Shown here piece after piece: positions 47,370 to 57,421 of a stretch of DNA of 64,000 bases (positions within the stretch are counted from its first letter, which is position 1; the number at the start of each line of letters is the position of its first letter). The notes beneath the pieces were generated by a model. The model was not told where the DNA came from. It searched no databases and was given only the letters and a program-made list of their open reading frames with translations. The translations under genes and the position numbers were made by a program. Source of the stretch: Rhynchopus sp. YZ270_cl-10 (taxonomy: Eukaryota; Euglenozoa; Diplonemea; Diplonemida; Diplonemidae). The stretch is from positions 1,178,001-1,242,000 of the forward strand of contig OZ037884.1 of the NCBI GenBank assembly GCA_964035575.1, given 5' to 3'.

Positions 47370-48586
47370 CCCTTTAGTTCCTGCGAGCCACATACGTGGC
47401 TTTACGAATGGCGACCTGCTTTAAATAAATTTCTACTATATTTCGGGAAAACATTTTTTTATATTTTGAAAGATTTTGTGCAGATCTTTCAAAAGAAGCA
47501 AGAATCAAAAAAAAATGTGCACCTGTTGATTTTTGAGAAGTGGGAGAGCTCGGGGGGTAAAATGGGAAAATGAGAAAAAAAAATGTGACATTTCCCGGTC
47601 CTCTACTGGCGACATATTTTGAGTCAATTTCTACCCCATTTCGGAACATTTCGGGTTTACACATTTTGAAAGATTTTGCACAGATCTTTCAAACGAAGCA
47701 AAAATTGATTTTTTTTGTACATCTGTTGATTTTTCAGAAGTGGGAGAGCCCGGGGGGTAAAATTGGAACATGGGGAAAAAGGTGTGTTAATTCCCTACCC
47801 TCCAATGGCGACATGCTTTAAATAAATTTCCACTAAATTCCGGGAAAACATTTTTGCTTCTTTTGAAATATTTTCCACAAATCTTTCAAAAGAAGCAAAA
47901 ATTGAAAACTTTTGTGCATCCCTTAATATTTTAGAAGGGGGAGAGCCCGTCATTACCTGGCAAAGATGGATACTCCCAGGAACTGCAAAGTGTGCTCAAT
48001 GGCACCTGTGAGACTCCGGATGACGTACCGCTGCATGACCTGCGGCGTCTATTTATGCCCTGCCGAGTGTCATCGCAAGTACCACACCGAGAACAGCAAC
48101 GCAATGAAGAGGAAAAGAGACTCGGGTGTAGAGCCCTAGGTCACCTTACCCCCAACCCCCTTTTACCCCCTCCCACTGGGTTTTCAAGGCAAAACGTGTG
48201 AAAACGGGTAATCTGCTGGCGGCAACAAGCAGCAACATGCTGTGAGCCCATTTCTGTGTAAACTTTTTTTACTAAGTTTTTCGGGATATGTAGATTGTCA
48301 CCAATCTTTCAAATAAAGCATGTTTCGACCACATTTGAAACACTCCGAATTTTTAAGTCGATTTTTTGGGATTTTTGAAAAAGTTCATGACGAGCTCCCC
48401 ACTTTTTTGACCACTGATTTTTTCCCGATTTTTTTCGATTTTTTGAAAATTTGAAAGCGGTGTTCAAAATCTTTCAAATGCGACCAGAATCGGTCAAAAA
48501 TTTGCACCAGAAATTTTTTTACTGCAGAAAGAGCCGGGGGGCCCAAAAAACTTTTTTTTGAAAAAAAGTCCTTCGGAACCAAAGGG
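47370..48586 (+). mobile_element. piggyBac-type element, internally decayed, 1217 bp
   Basis: Flanked by TTAA on both sides (47366-47369 and 48587-48590), with terminal inverted repeats CCCTTTAGTTCC and, complemented, CCCTTTGGTTCC. TTAA duplication plus CCCT ends are diagnostic of piggyBac. The only coding remnant is the C-terminal Cys-rich domain at 47942-48139. Much of the rest is a ~205-bp AT-rich repeat in four or five diverged copies (near 47400, 47600, 47805, 48290, 48470) sharing GAAAGATTTT and CTTTCAAA-GAAGCA. Non-autonomous. Confidence 0.82.
47942..48139 (+). pseudogene. piggyBac transposase C-terminal zinc-finger remnant
   Basis: Open frame reading HYLAKMDTPRNCKVCS, then TYRCMTCGVYLCPAECHRKY then HT, and a stop. 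The Cys/His spacing C-x2-C ... C-x2-C ... LC-x3-C/H-x3-YHT is the closing RING-like finger of piggyBac transposases. The catalytic DDD core is absent. Its position inside an element with TTAA ends supports the call. Confidence 0.78.
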
Positions 48587-48590
48587 TTAA

Positions 48591-48910
48591 ATCACTATTT
48601 TAGGGTACCTCCATAAGCCTCGACTGAGATTCGTTTTAGCACGTTTCAACTACTCTTTTTTTTCTACCACTCTCCCCCTCTCACAGGACAAAAACAAAAC
48701 ACACCCCCCCAACACACACAAAAAACAACGCACAATGCCAGGGTAAAGCCCCCTTTGTTTGGATCGCTCCCCTTCCCCCTCTCCCCTTCACGGACCGACC
48801 CGCATCCTTACCGTCTCGCTTGGACTCCCACTCCACTTTCCCTGATACCTATTCACTGCTCTGTCTAAGCAGAGCAAACGCAGCACGCTCCAAACACCTT
48901 CAGCCTAACC
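48591..48910 (+). promoter_or_regulatory. Pyrimidine-rich 5' region of the gene at 48911
   Basis: C/T-rich tracts and several AG candidates, the last strong one CTGTCTAAGCAG ending near 48872, 39 bases before the ATG; plausible SL acceptor. A weak R3-like half motif lies near 48625. Confidence 0.4.
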
Positions 48911-51593
48911 ATGTCGATTGTCGCCCTATTTGAGGACCTGCAGCTCGAGCTCCCTGACGCAGTGTCGCGGTTCTTCACTGAGGCAGGCATCGGCACGGCA
49001 CCGGACCTGCTGGGGCAAGACCTTGCGTTGCTGGCGTCGTCGGGGCGGCTTCCTTTCAAGCACGTTCGTCGGCTGGCACGGTACGTTGAGCGGCATGGGA
49101 CAAGGTACCCTCCAGTACTGCATCCTGACAGGGGACACATAAGGCATACGTCTTTGTCGCCAGAGAGGGGTGAGATGCAGCAGGGGCAAGGGCAGGGGCA
49201 AGGGCAGGGGCAGGGGCAAGGTCAAGGAGGTCAGGGACAGCAGCCGCGCTACATCGACACCTATCGAGACCGTGTTGCGCGTACAGCTGCGTTCGATGAG
49301 ATGCGCGATGAAAAGCTTGAGATGGTGATGCACGAGAACCAGCAGCTCCGCCACGACGTGGACAGACTGCAGACGATGATGCATGGCCTTGAAGCTGTGG
49401 TGGGCGCACAGCAGCTCAGGGCGGAGGTGGTGAGTCCGAACAGGCCGTTGGAGGTATGTAGTGACGTTTCTTTTCAATGTTTGCGGAGAAATGACTTCAG
49501 ACAACCCATTGTAGAAAGCGGTGGTACGAACACAGCTGATTGTGCTTGAGGCGGCCAAAAGGCTGAGGTTCATCTTGCACCTTTATTTTTTTGACAAAGA
49601 GAGGCTGATCATCACATTATAAAGGAAGTGCGGCGGCACAATGTGCTGAGAAAATGGATACCTCCCACCCTATTCACCCCATTCCTCACAGCTGCACGCT
49701 GCTGCTGCTGCTGCTGCTGTTGCGCTGCCTCCTCACGTTGTGACGCCACCTCTTCCGCAGGGATTGGCGGAACGTGCAGCACACGCGCCCCACGCACACG
49801 CCTCCCTCGACAGCAGAATGACGGACCTCCGCAGCTACTTCGGCATTGAGCGGCGGAGGTCGCAGCAAGCACACCACACACCCCATCACGCGCCACATGC
49901 ACCACATGCACCACCACCTCCTCTGGCAACACTCCCCGCAGACAACCTGCGTCTCATTAACGAGCTCGTCGCGCACGTCACCGAGAACTACCAACCACGC
50001 GACATGTCCCCAGAACGGAGCGGCGGCTCTGTCCTTCACAAAGACATCCGCAACTTCCTCCCACACCCGCACCCCAACCTCGAGACCCCTCCAAGGGTGC
50101 GGCAGGCGTTGCTGAACCATGGCACGGATGGGTTCGTCTCGCCACGCTCCGTTGAGACTGCGAAGGTGGAGCTGAGGCGGAGCAATACCGAACGGCTGAA
50201 GGGGATGAGCAAGCACATTGCCGACCAGCAACGCCAGAACGAGGTGCGCAGCAGCATCCTGCGGCAGTACGAGGTTGGGGCAGGAGCTGGGACAGCGTCG
50301 CACCCATCACACGCCTCACACCCATCACAGCCTTCACACTCTGCTGTGCACCCCTCACAGCCCTCTCACCCATCACACTCATCACACTCTGCTGCGCATC
50401 CCTCACACGCCTCACAGCCCGCACACCCATCACACTCTGCTGTACACCCCTCACACGCCTCGTCAGGCGTGCACAGCAGAGAGAGCAGAGACGACACCGA
50501 CACTGCAGCACCGCCCAGCTCCTTGCGCGGTGCCCCACCCCCAACAACAAAGAGCAACGTCTCCGCCTCCTTCTACGGCTCGCAGCACCCTTCCGACAGC
50601 TCCGCCATGTCGGGTGCCTCCCTGCGCACCGAGGTCGACGTTTCCCTCGGCGTTGTCCACCCACCCAGCTCGCGCCTCGATAACACAATTTTATCTGTCA
50701 AAAGCGCAACCCCTCTGCAGGCAGCTCTCCCCCCAGGGACTCCCGACGGCGGTCTACTCACAGCACCAAGCTTACTGGAGGCGAGCAATAACACGAATAA
50801 CACAAACAACACGAACAACACAATGCCCTTGCAGAGTGAGGTTGCAACGAGACCACCGACAGTACCGTCTGCACCGGCCAGCCATGCGACGATGGATGGG
50901 GGTGATATGCAACAACAACACCACCACCACCTGCACCCACAGCACAGCCAGCACCACCGCTCCGCCTCCATGGTCTCCTCACGTTCCGAACACCACCTCT
51001 CCCCACACGGGTCTGCAGTGTCGCTGCAGAGCAGTTTGAAGCGTGGCAGTGGTTCCACACATTCACACACCCCATCCGCGTCGGGAGGTGGCGGCAACGG
51101 TGGTGGTTCTACGTACTCCCACACATCGAGAGGGGGTGCAGACGGTGCAGGCAGCGCTGCCCTGCCCGCTGCTCCACGCGATCCGTACAGTGGTGTCGGT
51201 GGTGGCTCCACACATTCGCACACCCCATCAGCTAATAGCGGCACTCTGCATCCTTCTGCGCCGCATGACCCTTACAGCGGGAGTTCAGCACACCCCTCAG
51301 CTGTGTCAAGTGGAGGTGGTGCAGTGCACAGTGCGGCTGTGCCACCACGTGACCCGTACAGTGCACATTCTGCACAGTCGGCGCTGTCGAGGATAGAGAA
51401 AAGGGCGTCCCAGTCGTCGCGTAGGAGTGGTGGCAGTGGTGGTGGTGGTGGTGGAGGTGTCAACGAGGCAGAGCTGGTGAAGACAATGGAGGCACGTCTT
51501 GAGGCACGCAGGTCAGAGGTGCAAGAGTCGCGTGAGTCTCTCGTCCGCTCGGTGAACAGTACAGGAAGCAGTGACACTGTGGACAGAGGGTGA
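48911..51593 (+). CDS. Two-exon Ser/His/Pro-rich protein, unknown function, ~790-814 aa
   Basis: Exon 1 is 48911-49453, ending at GAG before GTATGTAG. Exon 2 starts at 49761 (after CTTCCGCAG) or 49692 (after CCTCACAG); both keep phase 0, and the longer choice adds a poly-Ala run. The N-terminal ~65 residues are helical and SAM-like (LFEDLQLELPDAVSRFFTEA). Then come a Gln-Gly repeat (about 49180-49240), a coiled coil (EKLEMVMHENQQLRHDVDRL, ~130-155), a conserved-looking middle (ELVAHVTENYQPRDMSPERS) and a long low-complexity tail of HPSQPSH-type, TNNTNNTN and HSHTPS repeats, ending in a short coiled coil. Possibly a cytoskeletal or scaffold protein; family not recognised. Confidence 0.7.
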
Positions 51594-52255
51594 GGGAAAG
51601 GACGTAGAAATAAATGGGGAGGGAGGGGGTGGGGGGGGGAGAATGGAGGGGAGATTCTGCTAGGTTCTATCAAAAAAAAGGGGGAACCAATTGGGAAGTT
51701 GTGTTTTGCTTGTCCACGGAAGGTGGGTGGGTGGGGTGCAAGAAATGTTAGATCGTCGAAAACGAAACTTTAGATTCTTTTTATTTTTTTGGGGATGCAA
51801 TCCCTTTTCAATTTTGTTGTGATGTTTTAAATGTGCCCAAAAAAAAGGGGGGGTTTCAAGATGGGGTGCAAAGCCAACAATGAGGAGCTCTCTTTTTGCA
51901 TACATCTTTCAAATCTTCCCTTTTGTGTTTCTCTCCCCACCCCATTTTTATAGTTTTTTTTTGTATACCCAATGCCCAACTGTATTTCATTCAAAAAAAA
52001 AAAAAGCATTTTTTTCACGCCCTGTTTCATGTTTTCCTTTCTCGCTTGCAACTCCCTTTTTAACGAAAGCTTTTTTTACTCCTTAATACGCCAGGAACAA
52101 CTGCATCGCCTACTGCCATTCCGGATACGCTTTCGCCAGGCACCACTGCTTCGCCAACTGCCGTGCCAAGCACAATTGCGCTGACTAACTATTCCTGACA
52201 CTCTTGCACCAGGAACAACTGCGCACTACAGTCCTGGAAACTCTAATCAATTCAC
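51594..52255. other. Intergenic
   Basis: Homopolymer-rich; CCAGGAACAACTGC occurs twice (about 52090 and 52211) in a small degenerate repeat shortly before the next gene. No other feature seen. Confidence 0.5.
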
Positions 52256-54172
52256 ATGACAGACAACCCCACCCCACCCCACCCACATCAAATGTCTGGG
52301 TGGCTCAAAGTGCAGGTCCTCAAAGGTCGAAACCTGCTTGCCACTGACACCTCTGGGTTCAGCGACCCGTTTGTGAGAGTATCGCTTGATGGTGCATCCG
52401 CACCACTGACGACTGTGGAAGGCGGGAAGGCAGTCACCGCACGGAAGCTGGTAACATTAAACCCGAACTGGAATGAAACGTTCAACTGCAGAGTCTCGAA
52501 GAAATCCGGGAGCCTCCGGTTTGCTGTGTGGGACCAGGCGCGTATCGGGGATGACACATTCATGGGGCGTGCGACGATTGAGGTGGGTCTTGCGTCTGAG
52601 ATGGGGTCTGCAGGAGAAGCCGTGCTCAAGCTGGTACCACGCGAGGGCAACAGCAAAGACGAAGCGGCCTTCAAGAAGAGCGGCTTCGGCGAGCTCCACG
52701 TACGCTGGTTTTGGACTTACTCCACGTTGGGACAGCTCCTGAGCCCTGATGACGTCAACAAGGAGGAGGACGTACCACTTCAAGACTTCGAGACTGCAAA
52801 ACTCACCAACGAAGTGACCCGGTTTTCGAACACGATGTACGCGCTGTGCCTCCCGTGGTTCTGGCTCAACGAGAAGTTCATGTGGGAGAACCCTTTCGAG
52901 TCGCTCTTCGTTCTGTACGTCGGGACCTACGTCTGCGTGAACGACCTGCTCCTGGAGGTGATGGTGCTCACCCTTGCTGTCCTCATGATCAAATGGCTTG
53001 TTTTCCGTGCAATGTATGGCTACTACGGAAAGCCAATCACCGAGGTGCCTACAAAGATGTACCCAGATCCGTTTGCTTGGATGCGTGATTATGAGAACCT
53101 CACGCTGCAGCTGCAGACAACGCAAAACGCCTGCGCAGCCGCCTCCGATCTGTGCGACTACGTCCGCGAGGTGCTGACCTGGGAGCGCCAGGACACCTCC
53201 CTGCTCCTCACCCAATTCCTCCTCGCCTGGACGGTCTGCGCCTACTTCTCCTTCTCCATCCCCTGCAGGTACATCCTCCTCGCCTCCTTCTGGTATATGT
53301 TCACCTACTACCCACTTATGATGCAGTACCCACGACTCTACAAAAAGGTCGAACCTGGTGCGCTCTTTGGTACTGTCATGGGGCTGATCTCACCGCAACC
53401 TGAGGACAGCGCCACCACCTCCACCTCAGCTCCCGTTGAAGAGGAGGAGGTTGTGGAAGCTAAGGAGGAGGCAAATGGTGGTGCAAAGTGTGATCCAAGT
53501 GGGGTGTATCCATGCTTTGCGAAAATTTTGGAGATGAAAGCGCACACCGCCTGGGAGATGGTGCAGAACGCAAACGGTGTGCGCTATGAAAAGGCCAAGG
53601 TGGATTCCTTCGGGGCAACTGTCATTAAGATTTCGGGTGATATTGAAGCCTCCTCCGCGGCCTTTGGGGTCTTCATCTCTGAGGCAGACAACGTGCCCCT
53701 CTACGACCCGCTCATCGACAAGGTCGACACCCTCGCGGAAAACCCCGATGGCTCCAAAGTCATGTACACCTCCTTCAAGTCGCCTGTCATGTTCGTCACA
53801 CCGCGCGACTTTGTGTCTCATGTCAAAGGAAGCCTGATCTCCCCAGAGGCATACCAGAAGTACAACCTCTCTTGTACCCCGGCACCGGAGGGTGAAACAA
53901 ACCCGGACAATTATTTGACGGACCATGGGGTCATGGTGTCGGGTGGGCGTGCGACAAAGCATCCCAAGGGGAAGGATAAGGCAGGGTTCGTGCGTGGCAC
54001 CATCTTCGGGTTCGTCTGGATCGCAGAGCCACTCTCGATGACAAAGATCAAGCTGACGTACCTGATGTCCATGTCACCCAACGGCATGATCCCAGCTAAG
54101 GCAGCGGAGAAGGCAAACGCAGCTCAGGTAGAAAAATTCAAGAAGATCCGTGCCCTGCTCGAGGCAAAGTAG
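52256..54172 (+). CDS. C2 domain - membrane - START-like lipid protein, 638 aa
   Basis: Residues ~15-150 are a C2 domain (LKVQVLKGRNLLATDTSGFS with Asp-rich loops DTSGFSDPFVRV and DQARIGDDTF), able to bind Ca2+ and acidic lipids. Residues ~193-245 and ~316-361 are hydrophobic hairpins like the C-terminal membrane region of MCTP/ferlin-type proteins, separated by a charged helix. An acidic linker (~385-410) leads to a START/Bet-v1-like region (~415-638: AWEMVQNANGVRYEKAKVDS, VMYTSFKSPVMFVTPRDFVS, FGFVWIAEPLSMTKIKLTYL) expected to hold a lipid. Likely an ER-plasma-membrane tether or lipid transfer protein. The start gives a short Pro-rich lead; a Met at residue 13 directly before the C2 is possible. 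No intron seen. Confidence 0.8.
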   Translation: MTDNPTPPHPHQMSGWLKVQVLKGRNLLATDTSGFSDPFVRVSLDGASAPLTTVEGGKAVTARKLVTLNPNWNETFNCRVSKKSGSLRFAVWDQARIGDDTFMGRATIEVGLASEMGSAGEAVLKLVPREGNSKDEAAFKKSGFGELHVRWFWTYSTLGQLLSPDDVNKEEDVPLQDFETAKLTNEVTRFSNTMYALCLPWFWLNEKFMWENPFESLFVLYVGTYVCVNDLLLEVMVLTLAVLMIKWLVFRAMYGYYGKPITEVPTKMYPDPFAWMRDYENLTLQLQTTQNACAAASDLCDYVREVLTWERQDTSLLLTQFLLAWTVCAYFSFSIPCRYILLASFWYMFTYYPLMMQYPRLYKKVEPGALFGTVMGLISPQPEDSATTSTSAPVEEEEVVEAKEEANGGAKCDPSGVYPCFAKILEMKAHTAWEMVQNANGVRYEKAKVDSFGATVIKISGDIEASSAAFGVFISEADNVPLYDPLIDKVDTLAENPDGSKVMYTSFKSPVMFVTPRDFVSHVKGSLISPEAYQKYNLSCTPAPEGETNPDNYLTDHGVMVSGGRATKHPKGKDKAGFVRGTIFGFVWIAEPLSMTKIKLTYLMSMSPNGMIPAKAAEKANAAQVEKFKKIRALLEAK

Positions 54173-54365
54173 GAGGTTTGATGGGGATGATGGGGGGGTG
54201 TTTTTGTGTGTTTTTTTTTGCCTTTGCAAGCGTTTGACACTTTTTCAAACCATTTTTCTCGTTCATTTCTTTTTCTCCAATTTATCCAATGGTTTTTATC
54301 GATTTTGTGTCCAAGGTAGGCTATCGCATTCGAGGCCATTATTGGCACACACAAAAATTTTATTT

Positions 54366-54405
54366 TGTGCCTGCGTTCCGCCGGGTACGTTTTGCACTTT
54401 CAACG
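54366..54405 (+). repeat. Dispersed motif R4, copy 4
   Basis: GTGCCTGCGTTCCGCCGGGT then TTTGCACTTTCAACG, about 190 bases after the stop of the C2-START gene. Confidence 0.6.
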
Positions 54406-54867
54406 TTTTTCCCTCTTTTTTTCTGAGATTTTTTATTTTAGTGGAGGTGCGCGTCTTCGAGTCACGACTTCCAAGTCAAAAATTTTCTTTTGAGTCCATC
54501 TTTGGCCATTGTGTTGGTCCTTCGGAGCGTTGTCAGCACCCTAGTTTTTTTTTTTTGGTTTTTGTTTTACTTCGTTTTGTTTGCTCAATGGGGGTAGTTA
54601 CGGGGGGTGGGGGGGTGGAGAGTATCATCGTTGCGTTCTGTTCTGTTTTTTTTTCCCCCAGGTTTTCTTCAACACGTAATGGTGTACACAAAAAGGAAGC
54701 GTGTCTCCCTCGCAGAAGTGTTTTTTTAAATAGGTGACGAAAACACATAAGATTAGTGTCATGTGTCATTTATCAACTGTTCTGCTCTTCATAATGGAGT
54801 TGTTGTGTCGAAATGCAAGCTTTTGGTGGGTAAAATTTTGACGCAAAAAAAAAAAAAAAAAGCTTCA
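54406..54867. other. Intergenic
   Basis: T-rich and G-run-rich DNA, ending in an A-run next to the hAT-like element. No gene seen. Confidence 0.5.
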
Positions 54868-54875
54868 ATTGCCCC

Positions 54876-56462
54876 CAGGCTATTTCCTAAATCTGAGTTT
54901 CGATTTTAGGATTTGAGATTTTGGAAATGCCGCACTTTTTTTACCGACCAAATTTTCCCGGTTGCCGCACTTTTTTTTCGCCTAAGGGGGAAGGTAGGTA
55001 GGGCACTTCTGTCTGGGAAAAAGTGACCAGGGAAAAAAATGTTGGGGTCCCGTGCTCCCAAATGTGCGAAATAAGCAAGAAATAAGCATTTTTGCACACA
55101 CGTGTATAAAAAAAAATCCGCCTCCGGCGGGGTTCGTTTTCGAGGATTTTCAGAGATATCACGATATGAGGATTCCTTAAGAAACCATTGAATCTTATTC
55201 AGAATAATAGTACCTTAGAGTGTTTTTGGACACATATGACGCCACCGTGGAGAGCAATCGGCTCGTGCAATCAAAAAAAAGTGGAGAAAAGGTACAAAAA
55301 AAAAAAGTTGGGTACCGTGCGCCTGCGGCGCTTCTTGTTCCCTACCAGTTTCTACAGGCAAACACTTGGCCCCCTTTACCTTACACTGACGGATTTTGAC
55401 CAAAACCAAGAACTTGTCCATTTCGGCAAATTGACCCCACCACACAACGCACGGATTCCGGAAATGCAAATGCCGGTGTTTTCGGGCATTTTCATGTTTC
55501 AAGACGTCAGGATCAGGGAGAGAAAATTTGGTTGTGGGATTTACCTTGGCCCTCTTTACCCTACATGGATTTTGACCAAAACCAAGAATTTGGCCATTTC
55601 GGCAAAGTGACCCCACCACAGCGCGGGCGGATTCCGGAAATTCCAATCGCGGTATGTTTTGGAGCTGAAAACCCACTGTTTTTTTCAGGGGAAAAATTGC
55701 TTCCAAATGTCGGAATTTTCCGAATTTTCCTGAAAATGACCCTGTTTACGAGTATGGGTTCATATTTTGCGAAAATTTACTGGGGGGGGCCGAATAGTAG
55801 ACCCCGGGTCCACTATTAGGCGAACCGACGGGTATAAATCGGGGGTCTCAGAAAAAAAATTTTTTTTTTCCAAGTTGAATAGTAGACCCCCCCTAAATAG
55901 TAGACCCCCCCAAAAAATTTTTTCTGTATTTTTACTAAATCCCTCCTGTCGATGAGGCTGATAGGGTGTGTCAAAATATACTGATTTTTGCTTCTTTGGA
56001 AAGATTTGTCACAAAATCTATCCAAAGAAAGAAAAATCAATTTGAAATTTGTAGTTGATCCCCTCTAAAATTTTTCCGTGACTTCCGCAAAAAGTCAAAA
56101 AAAAAGAAAACCTGGGGGGGGGTCCACTATTCAACGGAAAAAAAAATTTTCCCCCAGAATTTCTCAGGGGGGGTCCACTATTCAAAGGAAAAAAAATTTA
56201 AAAAAACCCAGAATTCCCAGGGGGGGTCTACTGTTCAAGGGGGGTCTACTATTCAGGGGGGGTCCACTATTCGGCCCCCCCCAGTAAGTCACTAAATTTT
56301 TGTCCATTTTTCCGAATATGCCCCACCACAAGCCGGGATTGGCTCGGAAATGCAACAAAACGCCCTCTTGGGCGGAAAAAAACCTCACGAAAATGCCGCA
56401 CTTTTTTTGCATTTCTTTTTCGAAATTTTGGAAAAAACGCCCCAGAGTTAGGAAATAGCCTG
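54876..56462. mobile_element. hAT-like element, non-autonomous, 1587 bp
   Basis: Ends CAGGCTATTTCCTAAATCTG and, complemented at the right, CAGGCTATTTCCTAACTCTG (19 of 20). Flanked by a perfect 8-bp duplication ATTGCCCC (54868-54875 and 56463-56470). CAGG ends with 8-bp duplication are the hAT signature. Inside are two or three tandem copies of a ~170-bp repeat (TTTTGACCAAAACCAAGAA, then TTTCGGCAAA-TGACCCCACCACA; near 55395, 55565 and, past a nested insertion, 56300). The motif GTGCGCCTGCGGCGC (about 55317) is shared with 4211-4991. A TA-type MITE sits inside at 55780-56284. No transposase. Confidence 0.88.
55780..56284. mobile_element. TA-flanked MITE nested in the hAT-like element, 505 bp
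   Basis: Inverted ends CTGGGGGGGGCCGAATAGT flanked by TA (55778-55779, 56285-56286). Near both ends the run GGGGGGTC(C/T)ACTATTC is repeated several times in opposite orientation, giving a fold-back structure. No coding capacity. Younger than its host element. Confidence 0.82.
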
Positions 56463-56499
56463 ATTGCCCCACAGTTTCGTATTTTTCGAGTTCATCAAA

Positions 56500-56537
56500 A
56501 GGTGACTAAGCACGAGAGGCTTAGGGTCATCTTATAA
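56500..56537 (+). repeat. Dispersed motif R3, copy 2
   Basis: GGTGACTAAGCACGAGAGGC then TTAGGGTCATCTTATAA, 38 bases after the hAT-like element; a weaker half motif follows near 56572. Confidence 0.65.
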
Positions 56538-56690
56538 GCTTTTTCATTGTTCTGTGTACTTTTCTTAAAGTGCATGAGACTGAGGTTCGTTTTAAGTTTT
56601 TCTCTGTCATTTTTTTTTTGAATCTTTTTGTTGAAAGATGTGTGTGCAGTGGAAGACACATTTCATCACTCTTTCTCGTGTGGCGTTTTT

Positions 56691-56742
56691 GTGTGTTTGA
56701 TAACTAAATAGGGGGGTAATTCTTGCGCAGAATATGGCCCCA
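56691..56742 (+). repeat. Dispersed motif R5, copy 2
   Basis: GTGTGTTTGATAACTA, then GGGGTAATTCTTGCGCAGAA, then TATGGCCCCA. Confidence 0.7.
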
Positions 56743-57421
56743 AGGCGTTTGTGTGTGGGGTGTGTTTTGAGTCATGGCAGAGTTAGCAAATGTATGGGTC
56801 TAATTGTCATCCAAAACAAAAGAAACATAAAAATAAGAAGCAAAAAAAAACAAAAAAAAAAACGTCTGAGACAAAAGGATTTCGCCTCTTCCGCTAGCCA
56901 CACCCCTTCAAGAAGAAAGCGATTTGCAGTTATCCCAGCATATTGGTCCTTGAGCTTTTTCATGTATAAAAAAGGTGTCATTATTTTGTGAAAATAGCCT
57001 GTTTTGCTTTTTTGTGGTAATTTAGTCTACAGAGCAAAGGAAACCACCCTTTTTTTTGCAAACATACAGTGCTTTCCGCTGGACTCCTGGGGGCGTTCCA
57101 CCAACGTAGCAGTTCATTGTTTACAGTTTATTTTTTTTCTTTCTTTTCAAACTAAGTCACAACCGTTCAAAAATGATTCCGAGCAGAACAGCGATCGGTA
57201 CAATCACATGGGGCGGGGGAAGTCTTGCGCCCGCCTATGAAAATGAAATACTCACACAAAAGCAGAGCACCTTCTTCTTCTTTTTTTCAACGTTGTTTGC
57301 GTCAGCCACACACATGCACACTACCACAATACACAGAACACACCTCCTCCATCTTACACCACACCTACCTACACACCCCAATCCTGCGCGCACCTGCAGG
57401 CCACACACCTACTTCACGACT

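Noticed and set aside
48911-49549. Short stand-alone 212-residue protein
   Set aside because: A GTATGT donor at 49454 joins in phase to the long downstream frame; the last ~30 residues are intron read-through.
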